The notes under the pieces are model-generated. The model was not told the DNA's origin. It ran no database searches and worked only from the letters and a program-made list of their open reading frames with translations. Position numbers and translations under genes: made by a program. From positions 1-64,000 of the forward strand of contig CAWBJQ010000005.1 in assembly GCA_963789075.1 (NCBI GenBank): a DNA stretch of 64,000 nucleotides, in the 5' to 3' direction. Source of the stretch: DATATJ01 sp963789075 (lineage in GTDB: Bacteria; Acidobacteriota; Vicinamibacteria; Vicinamibacterales; CAVVIG01). Shown here piece after piece: positions 55,161 through 64,000 of this stretch (the stretch's first letter is position 1; each line of letters starts with the position of its first letter).

Positions 55161-56627
55161 TGAACACCACAGTCCCTCTATATCGACGGCGAATTCGTAG
55201 GCCGGAGTCGGCCGCCACGCTCGACGTCATCGATCCCGCCACGTCCGACGTGATCGCGCGGGTGCCGGACGCGAGCGCCGCCGACGTCGATCGGGCCGTC
55301 ACGGCCGCGCGGACGGCGTTCGACAGCGGCGACTGGAAGACGACGACCGCGCAGGACCGCGGTCGCGTGCTGTTCAAGCTGGCGCAGACGTGCGCGACCG
55401 CGCCGACGAGCTCGCCGATCTCGAGACGCGCAACACCGGCAAGCCGATCGTCGAAGCGGAGTACGACATCGCGGACGTCGCGACCTGCTTCGAGTACTAC
55501 GGCGGCCTCGCCACGAAGATTCACGGCGACGTGCTGCCGGTTCCCGACAACGCGATGAGCCTCGCGCTGCGCGAGCCGATCGGCGTCGCCGGCCAGATCA
55601 TCCCGTGGAACTACCCGCTGCTGATGGCGTCGTGGAAGCTGGCGCCCGCCCTCTGCGCCGGCTGCACGACCGTGCTGAAGCCGGCCGAGCAGACGCCGCT
55701 GTCGATGCTCGCGCTGGCCTCGAGCTTCGCCGATGCCGGCCTTCCGCCCGGCGTCGTCAACATCGTCACCGGGGTGGGCGAGACGGCGGGCGCGGCGATC
55801 GTCGAGCATGCCGGACGTGGACAAGATCGCGTTCACCGGCAGCGTCGAGGTCGGCAAGCTGATCATGCGCGCCGCGGCGGGCACGCTGAAGAAGATCTCG
55901 CTCGAGCTCGGCGGCAAGTCGCCGAACATCTTCTTCGCCGATGCCGACTTCGAAAACGCCGTCGACGGCGCGCTGTTCGGCGTGTTCTTCAACCAGGGCG
56001 AGGTCTGCACGGCCGGCAGCCGCATCCTGGTGCAGCGATCGATCTACACGACGCTTCGTCGACGCGATGGTCGAGAAGACGCGCACGATCACGCTCGGAT
56101 CGCCGCTGGATCGCGACACGAAGATGGGCGCGCTCATCAGCCGCGAGCAGTTCGATCGCGTGCGCCGGTATCAGGAGATCGGCAAGACGCGAAGCGAAGC
56201 TCGCGATCGGCGGCGGGCGCGCCGACGCGGCGCGGGGCTCGATCGCGGGTTCTTCGTCGAGCCGACGATCTTCATCGACGTCGACAACTCGACGCGGATC
56301 GCGCGCGAGGAGATCTTCGGGCCGGTCGCCGTCGTCATCCCGTTCGACGACGAAGCGGACGCGCTGCGGATCGCGAACGACACGTATTACGGCCTCGCCG
56401 CGGCGGTCTGGACGCGCGACATCTTCCGCGCGATGCGCGTCGTCAAGAACCTGCGCGCCGGGATCGTGTGGGTGAATCACATGCAGCCGACCTACGTCGA
56501 AGCGCCGTGGGGCGGCTACAAGCAGAGCGGCATCGGCCGCGAGCTCGGCAAATGGGGCGTCGACGAATATCTCAACGTCAAGCAGGTGTACATCAATCTG
56601 AGCGAAGATCCGATCACCTGGTACTGA
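55161..56627 (+). CDS. Aldehyde dehydrogenase (betaine-aldehyde-dehydrogenase-like), frameshifted
   Basis: The repaired enzyme of about 488 residues oxidises aldehydes with NAD(P). Motifs in order: LYIDGEFVG; IPWNYPLLMASWKLAPAL; TTVLKPAEQTPLS; FTGSVEVGKLI; the catalytic Glu in LELGGKSPNIFFAD; the catalytic Cys in NQGEVCTAGSR; EEIFGPVAVVIPF; and GYKQSGIGRELGKWGVDEYL. No ATG fits, and a TTG at 55161 is a possible start, 16 bases after a TATAGT. At least five shifts break it, near 55175, 55395, 55808, 56055 and 56190-56230. DinB follows. Confidence 0.85.
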
Positions 56628-56637
56628 GGAGGCAGCG

Positions 56638-57191
56638 ATGACGTATTACAGCGGCAAGGAAATGGCGCGGCGTTTCGAACCGTTCGCAAGAACACGATCA
56701 AGATCGCGGAAGAGATTCCGGAGAACAAGTACGACTTCCAAGGCTGCGCCCGACGTTCGGAGCGTCGGACAGACGCTCGCGCACGTCGCGCTCAGCACCG
56801 GGTTCCAGCACCACATCCACACCAACAAGATCGACGATATGAAGACGGTGAACTTCGGCGAGCTGATGGCGAAGTTCGGTCCGGAAGAAGCGAAGCCGCG
56901 GACCAAGGCGGAGATCGTCGCGCTGCTGAAGTCCGAAGGCGAGAAGTTCGCGGCGTATCTCGACGGCGTGAGCGATTCGTTCCTCGCCGAGAGCGTGACG
57001 ATGCCGCCGGGCACCGTACCCCAGCGACGAAGACGCGCTTCGAGATGCTGCTCTCGCCGAAGGAACACGAGATGCACCACCGCGGCCAGCTGATGCTGGT
57101 CCAGCGCATGATCGGCCAGGTGCCGCACCTGACGCGCGCTGATGCAGGCGCGGATGGCGGCGATGGCCGCGGCCGCGCGAGGCCGCGGTAG
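56638..57191 (+). CDS. DinB-family protein, frameshifted
   Basis: The protein of about 183 residues starts MTYYSGKEMARRF and then has TIKIAEEIPENKYDF in another frame. The DinB four-helix core includes SVGQTLAHVALSTGFQHHIH and LLSPKEHEMHHRGQLMLVQR; the His residues are the expected metal ligands. DinB-like proteins are often thiol transferases or metal-dependent hydrolases. The start has a GGAGGC ribosome-binding site. Shifts occur near 56680, 56740 and 57020. It follows the aldehyde dehydrogenase by 10 bases. Confidence 0.78.
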
Positions 57192-57237
57192 CGGTGAGGA
57201 CGGCGTGGCGGCACGCCGTCCGCTTCTTTTGCCACCC

Positions 57238-57936
57238 ATGGCCACCCGATCCGCCCCGCGTTTTCCACCCGACGCCGTGCGTTCCTGCGCGCGTTGAAGC
57301 GGAACAACCGCCGCGAGTGGTTCAAGCCGCGCAAGGAAGAATACGAGGCGATCGTCCGCGCGCCGATGATCGCCATCGTCGAACGGCTGGCGGTCGATTT
57401 CCGGACGTTTGCGCCGGAGTTCGTCGCCAGCCCGAAGACGTCGCTCTATCGGATCTACCGCGACACGCGGTTCTCGGAAAACAAGACGCCGTACAAGACG
57501 CACTCGCGGCGATCTTTCCGCCGCGCGGCCTGCCGAAGCACCAGGGCGCCGGCCTGTACTTTCACGTCTCGCCGGACGAGGTGTGGGTCGGCGGCGGCAT
57601 GTACGCGCCGGACTCGTCGCAGCTGCACGCCGTCCGCGAGCACATCGCGGGCAACCTCAAACGGCTGCGCCGCATCATCGACGCGCCGGCGTTCAAGAAG
57701 ATGTCGGCGCGCTCGAAGGCGAGCAGCTGCAGCGCGTGCCGCGGGGATTTCCGAAGGATCACGACGCCGCCGAGCTCTTGAAGCATCGCCAGTTCCTGGC
57801 CGTCGTCGAGCTGCCGTCGACCGTCGCGAGCGACGCGACGTTCTACGGCCGCCTCATCGCCGTGTTCCGGCAGATCACGCCGCTCGTGCGCTTTCTCAAC
57901 GAACCGCTCGTCGCCGGCAACCGAGACCGGACGTGA
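57238..57936 (+). CDS. DUF2461-family protein, frameshifted
   Basis: The repaired protein of about 232 residues has the family start FLRALKRNNRREWFKPRKEE, then TSLYRIYRDTRFSENKTPYK, and after a shift near 57500 HQGAGLYFHVSPDEVWVGGG with GMYAPDSSQLHAVREHI. The last third is PRGFPKDHDAAELLKHRQFL in another frame. DUF2461 proteins are widespread and of unknown function. Shifts also occur near 57275 and 57705. Confidence 0.8.
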
Positions 57937-57973
57937 GCATGTCGACCACCGGCGCCGCGACGGGTCATTGACA

Positions 57974-59102
57974 GTGGGCGAAGACGCCGACCTCGACGCG
58001 CTGGTCAGCGAGCTCAATGCCGGCGCGCCCGGGCGGCGTCGTCCGCGGGAGAAAGCACGCGTCTCCGCGCGTGGCTCGAACAGCTCGTCGAACGATCGGG
58101 CAGCGACCTGCTGCTCGTAGCAGGCGCGCCACCGATGATCCGCGTCGATGGCGCCGTGGGTCGGATCGCCGAGGGTCCGCTCGACGGCGAAGACATCGAG
58201 GACGCCGTCGCGGCGGCGCTGCCGCCGCACGCGCGCAAGCAGTTCCGCGACACGGGCGTGGCGGACGCCTCGCTCCGGACCGACATCGGCCGCTTCCGCA
58301 TCAACCTGCATCACGAGCGCAGCCGCGCTGCCGCCGCTATTCGCCGTCTGCCGACGGCGGTTCCGCGCTTCGCGTCGCTCGATCTGCCGCCGTCTGTCGA
58401 GACCCTGACCCGCTTGCCGCGCGGGCTCGTGCTGGTCGGCGGCCCCACTGGCGCCGGCAAGACCACGACGCTGGCGGCGCTCGTCAACGAGATTAATCTC
58501 CGGGACGCCAAACACATCATCACCATCGAGGATCCGATCGAATACGAGCATCAACACAGCAGATCGGTGATCGAGCAGGTGGAAATCGGCGTCGACGCGC
58601 CGGACTTCCCGACGGCGTTGCGCGCGGCGCTGCGGCAGGCGCCCGACGTCATCGTGGTCGGCGAGATGCGCGATCCCGAAACGATGCGCATCGCGGTGGC
58701 TGCCGGGGAAACGGGGCACCTGGTCTTCTCGAGCCTGCACACGACGGATGTCGCCTCGACGTGGCGCGGATCGCTGATTCCTTTCCCGTCGAGCGGCAGA
58801 ACACGATCCGCCAGGAGCTGGCGCTGGCGTTGGGCGGTGTGATGACGCAGACGTTGATGCCGAGAGTCGACGGCGGCATGATCCCGGCGGCGGAGCTGCT
58901 CATGGTGGGATACGGCGCGCGCCAGCACGTGCGCAAGAACGCGCTGCACCATCTGCACCAGGAGATCACGATCACGCGGAAGCACGGATCGTTCACGTTT
59001 GAAGAATCGCTGGCAGAGCTCGTGAAACAAGGGCTGATTGAGCGCAAGGAAGCGGTCGCACGCGCGGGTCACCCCGAGGAGCTCGAGAGCTTGCTGTCGT
59101 GA
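57974..59102 (+). CDS. pilT: PilT-like twitching-motility ATPase, frameshifted
   Basis: The repaired protein of about 375 residues is a retraction-type secretion ATPase. It shows WLEQLVERSGSDLLLVAGAP, Walker A VGGPTGAGKTTTLAALVNEI, the Asp box TIEDPIEYEHQHSRSVIEQ, Walker B VIVVGEMRDPETMRIA and the His box GHLVFSSLHTTD. The ending contains HHLHQEITITRKHGSFTFEE. Shifts occur near 58040 and 58765. It stands apart from the Tad locus and from other type IV pilus genes, and overlaps the oxidase start (GTGA). The start codon is probably GTG. Confidence 0.87.
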
Positions 59103-60281
59103 GCCCCCGCATCAGCGCACCCGCCGTCGTCAACATCGAGGACCTGCGGCGGATCGCGAAGCGCCGGCTGCCGAAGGCGGTATTCGACTACATCGATGGC
59201 GGCGCCGATGCGGAGATCACGCTGCGCGAGAACTGCCGCGCGTTCGAGACGGTGCGATTCCGCCCGCGGTGCGCAGTCGCCACGCCGGCGTGCGATCTGA
59301 GCACGACCGTACTCGGCACCCGCCTCGCGCTCCCGTTTCTCCTTGCGCCGGTCGGCAGCAGCCGCATGTTCTACCCGCGGGGCGAAGCGGTCGCCGCACG
59401 CGAGGCCGATGCAGCCGGCACGGCGTACATCCTCTCCACGCTCTCCGGCTGCCGCCTGGAAGAAGTGAAGGCGGCATCCAACGGCCCGTGCTGGTACCAG
59501 CTCTATCTCGCCGGTGGCCGCGACGTCGCGCTGGCCGCGATGGCACGCGCCCGGGCGGCCGGCTTCAGCGCGCTCGTGGTGACGATCGACACGCCGGTCG
59601 CCGGTTTGCGCGAACGCGACGTCCGCAATGGCACGAAGGAGCTGCTGACTCGCAATCCCTGGACGATGCTGCCGTTCGTGTCGCAGTTTCTGGCGCGGCC
59701 GCGGTGGCTCGCGGGGTGCCTCGGCGACGGCGGCTTGATGACGTTTCCGAACGTGATGCTCGCGGATCGTGGACCGATGCCGTACGCCGACGTCGGCGCG
59801 ATGCTCGAACAGTCGATGGTGTCGTGGGCCGATCTCAGATGGATCCGCGACGCCTGGAGCGGGCCCATCGTCATCAAGGGTGTCCACATCGGCGACGATG
59901 CGACGGCGCGCGGTCGATGAAGGCGCTGATGCGATCGTCGTGTCGAATCACGGCGGACGTCAGCTCGACGGCGTCGCAGCGACGCTGCGCGTCCTGCCGG
60001 AGGTGCTCGCCGCCGTGGACGGTCGCATCGAGGTGCTGCTCGACGGCGGCATCCGCCGCGGCAGCGACATCGTCAAAGCGCTGTGCATGGGCGCAAGGGC
60101 CGTGCTGATCGGCCGTGCGTATGCCTACGGGCTCGGCGCCGGCGGAGGTCCAGGCGTCGCGCGCGCAATCGAGATCCTGCGGACCGATATCGTGCGCACG
60201 CTGAAGCTCCTCGGCTGTGCGTCGACCTCCGAATTGAACGGCTCCTACGTCGACGTGCCGCCCGAATGGACGCGACGCTGA
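59099..60281 (+). CDS. FMN-dependent alpha-hydroxy-acid oxidase/dehydrogenase, frameshifted
   Basis: The repaired enzyme of about 393 residues has the lactate-dehydrogenase (LldD)/glycolate-oxidase fold. Motifs are LPKAVFDYIDGGADAEITLR, LALPFLLAPVGSSRMFYPRG, GPCWYQLYLAGGRDV, LVVTIDTPVAGLRERDVRNG, IVIKGVHI with the FMN Lys, the catalytic His in VSNHGGRQLDG, and LLDGGIRRGSDIVKAL. It oxidises 2-hydroxy acids to 2-oxo acids. One shift near 59910 splits it before RAVDEGADAIV. It starts with a GTG overlapping the pilT stop. Confidence 0.88.
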
Positions 60282-60487
60282 TGAACGGGTCAGCGGCGTT
60301 CGGCTCTGTCTTGCACTGTGCAATCGCAGGGATTGCAGAATCTGCCAGGGTCGACGCGCTCAGGGCGGGCGAGAGTTGCGATCTTCGGCAGGTGCGTGCG
60401 CCGCAGCCAGAATGAATCTGGCCTGTTTCTCGCGAGAGCGTGATCGGCACGCGCTTCGCATCGTCGTCAACGGTCGGTCGACGATGG

Positions 60488-60493
60488 TAAAAT
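60488..60493 (+). promoter_or_regulatory. -10-like TAAAAT upstream of the Uma2 gene
   Basis: TAAAAT ends seven bases before the ATG at 60501, so a transcript starting there would be leaderless. An in-frame ATG at 60492 overlaps the element and is therefore less likely to be the start. Confidence 0.45.
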
Positions 60494-60500
60494 GTCTTTC

Positions 60501-61049
60501 ATGAACGCTGCACAGCAGACCACGTACTCCGACCTCGTGAGCTGGCCCGACGACGGGCGTCGGTACGAGCTCTATGACGGTGAGGTCTATGTGGCTCCTG
60601 CGCCGATGCCGCGCCATCAGATTGCGTTGATGGAGATCCTGGGACGCCTGTGGCGATATGCGGAGCACAGCGGTGGCCTGGTTCTGGCGGCGCCGATCGA
60701 TATCGTGTTCGACGAGCTGAATGTGCTGCAGCCCGACATCGCGTACTTCTCGGCTTCACGCCGCCATCACGTGCAGCCCGACGCCGTCACCCGGGTGCCG
60801 CCGGATCTCGTCGTCGAAGTCGTGTCTCCGAGCACGGTGCGGAACGATCTGGGGCGCAAGAAGGCGACGTTCGCCCGCTTCGGAGTGCCTGAATACTGGT
60901 TGGTGGATCCACGCGTCGAGCGAGTCGAGCGATACGATCTCGTCGACGGACGCTATGTGTTGACGCTTGCCGCAGAGACGCACGAATCGTTCGCTTCGAC
61001 GACGCTCGCCGGGTTTCGCTGCGACGTCGCGTCGCTGTTTCCCTGGTAG
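60501..61049 (+). CDS. Uma2-family (DUF820) putative endonuclease
   Basis: This 182-residue protein has the PD-(D/E)XK-like Uma2 core: RRYELYDGEVYVAPAPMPRH, LNVLQPDIAYFSASRRH, and PPDLVVEVVSPSTVRNDLG followed by RKKATFARFGVPEYWLVDPR. The Asp in QPDIAYF and the ExV in VVEVVSPS are the expected active-site residues. Members are numerous in cyanobacteria and other phyla but poorly understood. It stands alone, with about 210 bases before it. I favour the ATG at 60501. The frame is intact. Confidence 0.88.
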   Translation: MNAAQQTTYSDLVSWPDDGRRYELYDGEVYVAPAPMPRHQIALMEILGRLWRYAEHSGGLVLAAPIDIVFDELNVLQPDIAYFSASRRHHVQPDAVTRVPPDLVVEVVSPSTVRNDLGRKKATFARFGVPEYWLVDPRVERVERYDLVDGRYVLTLAAETHESFASTTLAGFRCDVASLFPW

Positions 61050-61130
61050 TCGACAGCCATTCGCGCTGCGCGCGCGGGCCGCGGCCGCGCGACCGCCTTT
61101 CGTCGCGCTGGATTCCCGCTGAACTACCGC

Positions 61131-62249
61131 ATGCATACGACGCTGCCGCGATCGTTCTATGCCGATCCCGAGTTCTACGCGCGGGAGCTCGACCGCTTCT
61201 ATTTCAACCGCTGGATTTGCGCCGGACGCGCCGATCAGATTCGACATCCTGGTGACTATTTCACGCGGCGCCTGGGCAGCGAGAGCGTCATCGTCACACG
61301 CGGCAGCGCCGGCGACGTTCACGCCGTCTTCAACGTCTGCCGCCACCGCGGCACGCGCCTGTGCGACCAGCCAGAGGGGCATTTCGCCGGCCGGATTCAA
61401 TGTCCATATCACGCGTGGACGTACGACCTCGACGGCCGCCTTCTCGCCGCGCCGCATATGGCGCCGGAGTTCTGCAAAGAGGATTACCCGCTGCATCGCG
61501 CCGGTTGCGAAATCTGGGACGGCAACATCTTCGTGCACCTGGGCGAGGCAACGTCGCACGCCCTACCTGGCCAACCTGCCCTTGCTGCCCCTCCTGCCCT
61601 TCGAGATCAGCTAGCCGACCTCCCGGCGCGCTTCGCGCCGTGGCGCATGCAGGATCTCCGCATGCACCGCCGCATCGTGTACGACGTGAAAGCGAACTGG
61701 AAACTGATCGTCCTGAACTACAACGAGTGCCTGCACTGCCCGAATCTTCATCCGGCGCTGAACAGGCTGCATCATTATCTCGGTGCGGAGAACGTCGAGC
61801 CGACGACGTGCTACTGCGGCGGCGCGATGGGATTCCGCGAGGGCGTCGAGACGATGAGCATGGACGGCAAACGCCGGCGCGCGTATCTGCCTGGCCTGAG
61901 CGCGAGCGATCGCCAACGCGTCGTCTACTTCGCGATCTATCCGAATTTTCTTCTGAGCCTGCACCCAGACTACGTGATGACGCATACGCTGTGGCCGCGC
62001 GCGCACGACCGCACGGAGATCGTCTGCGAGTTTCACTTTCATCCGGACGAAATGGCGAAGCCTGGATTTCAGGCGGATGATGCGATCGAGTTCTGGGATC
62101 TGACGAACCGTGAAGACTGGTGGATCGCCGAGCAGTCGCAGGCGGGAATCAATTCGCGCGTTTACCAGCCGGGACCGTACTCCGAGCGCGAATCGCTGCT
62201 CTGGAGCTTCGACGAGATCGTCAGGCGGGAAGCGGACCAGCTGCGGTAG
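61131..62249 (+). CDS. Rieske-type aromatic-ring-hydroxylating oxygenase, large subunit
   Basis: This 372-residue oxygenase has a Rieske 2Fe-2S domain (VCRHRGTRLCDQPEGHFAGR, then IQCPYHAWTYDLDG) and a mononuclear iron site in NYNECLHCPNLHPALNRL. The form resembles GbcA/carnitine-type monooxygenases, which use a separate reductase; none is next to it. Between the domains it has an atypical Pro/Ala insert (HALPGQPALAAPPALRDQ) encoded by repeat-like DNA at 61561-61597. The frame is intact. Substrate unknown. Confidence 0.88.
   Translation: MHTTLPRSFYADPEFYARELDRFYFNRWICAGRADQIRHPGDYFTRRLGSESVIVTRGSAGDVHAVFNVCRHRGTRLCDQPEGHFAGRIQCPYHAWTYDLDGRLLAAPHMAPEFCKEDYPLHRAGCEIWDGNIFVHLGEATSHALPGQPALAAPPALRDQLADLPARFAPWRMQDLRMHRRIVYDVKANWKLIVLNYNECLHCPNLHPALNRLHHYLGAENVEPTTCYCGGAMGFREGVETMSMDGKRRRAYLPGLSASDRQRVVYFAIYPNFLLSLHPDYVMTHTLWPRAHDRTEIVCEFHFHPDEMAKPGFQADDAIEFWDLTNREDWWIAEQSQAGINSRVYQPGPYSERESLLWSFDEIVRREADQLR
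61561..61597. repeat. CTACCTGCC-type repeat inside the Rieske gene
   Basis: CCCTACCTGGCCAACCTGCC and the following CTTGCTGCCCCTCCTGCCC have a nine-base rhythm. They resemble TACCCTCCTGCCCCTCTTGC at 9741 in the E2 gene. Both lie in linkers between domains. Confidence 0.55.
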
Positions 62250-62282
62250 CGGTTCGTCGTGGCTCGCGTGCTGTTCGCCGAC

Positions 62283-62318
62283 CGCATTCACCAACTCACC
62301 AACGCGCCAATTCACTAA
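62283..62318. repeat. ATTCACCAA-type short tandem repeat
   Basis: Degenerate copies of a 9-base unit (CGCATTCACCAACTCACCAA, CGCGCCAATTCACTAA) occupy the gap before pruA. Confidence 0.6.
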
Positions 62319-62329
62319 GTCTCTTGCAG

Positions 62330-62340
62330 TAAACTATAAG
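62330..62340 (+). promoter_or_regulatory. Overlapping -10-like elements before pruA
   Basis: TAAACT (62330-62335) and TATAAG (62335-62340) lie eight and three bases before the pruA ATG at 62344. The first has the position expected for a leaderless transcript. TTCACT at 62311 is a possible -35 for the second. Confidence 0.35.
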
Positions 62341-62343
62341 GCT

Positions 62344-63988
<1,645 letters not shown>

Positions 63989-64000
63989 GGCGGGTCTTTT

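Overview
The window is high-GC DNA that reads like a chromosome segment from an Acidobacteriota bacterium, probably of the Vicinamibacteria type. This placement is an inference. It rests on a Ser/Thr-kinase-like protein fused to a TolB/FlgO-like and TPR tail, a complete Flp/Tad pilus locus, several Acidobacteria-style intergenic repeat families, and the mix of central-metabolism genes. No rRNA, tRNA, CRISPR array or insertion sequence was recognised. Many genes are interrupted by frame changes, most of which are repaired by removing one base. They cluster at 16-21, 28-37 and 53-58 kb, while 38-49 kb is almost clean. Uncorrected insertion errors explain this better than gene death, so interrupted genes are given as one feature with the breaks noted.

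Layout. 0-8 kb: a partial HTH protein, an FHA protein, a metallo-beta-lactamase-fold hydrolase, a receiver-like protein, a threonine dehydratase-like enzyme, a probable pseudokinase operon with a short-chain dehydrogenase, a malate-dehydrogenase-like protein without its usual catalytic residues, and an ECF sigma factor. 8-14 kb: a 2-oxo-acid dehydrogenase operon (lpdA, E1 alpha, E1 beta, E2) followed by lipB.

14.4-21.4 kb holds the most interesting locus. A sigma-54-dependent response regulator lies upstream of a sigma-54-type promoter and a 16-bp perfect palindrome. These precede a radical SAM/SPASM peptide maturase, a 31-codon candidate precursor peptide with one Cys, an oligopeptide-binding lipoprotein with no permease genes, and a sensor histidine kinase. 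Together this looks like a peptide-modification (RiPP) system controlled by its own two-component pair.

21.5-23.5 kb: an HU-like protein, queF, an Smr-domain protein and an ICMT-like methyltransferase. 23.5-33.2 kb: a Tad/Flp pilus locus on the minus strand (flp, flp, prepilin peptidase, cpaB, secretin, cpaE, tadA, tadB, tadC, AAA ATPase), preceded by an excellent sigma-54 promoter. 33.6-36.1 kb: a divergent protein with a degenerate receiver domain and about nine 96-bp repeats. 36.2-37.7 kb: a multi-spanning membrane protein of lower GC.

38-44.2 kb: a defence-like pair (SNF2 helicase and large adenine-specific methyltransferase) followed by a GxxExxY gene inside an inverted repeat. 44.3-51 kb: a sulfur module, with a fused FeS/NrfD subunit, a molybdopterin subunit without Tat signal (SoeABC-like), a TauE/SafE exporter with DUF1634 partner and a rhodanese. 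51-64 kb: panE-like, M20 and M14 peptidases, an aldehyde dehydrogenase, DinB, DUF2461, PilT, an FMN-dependent alpha-hydroxy-acid oxidase, Uma2, a Rieske oxygenase and 1-pyrroline-5-carboxylate dehydrogenase (pruA).
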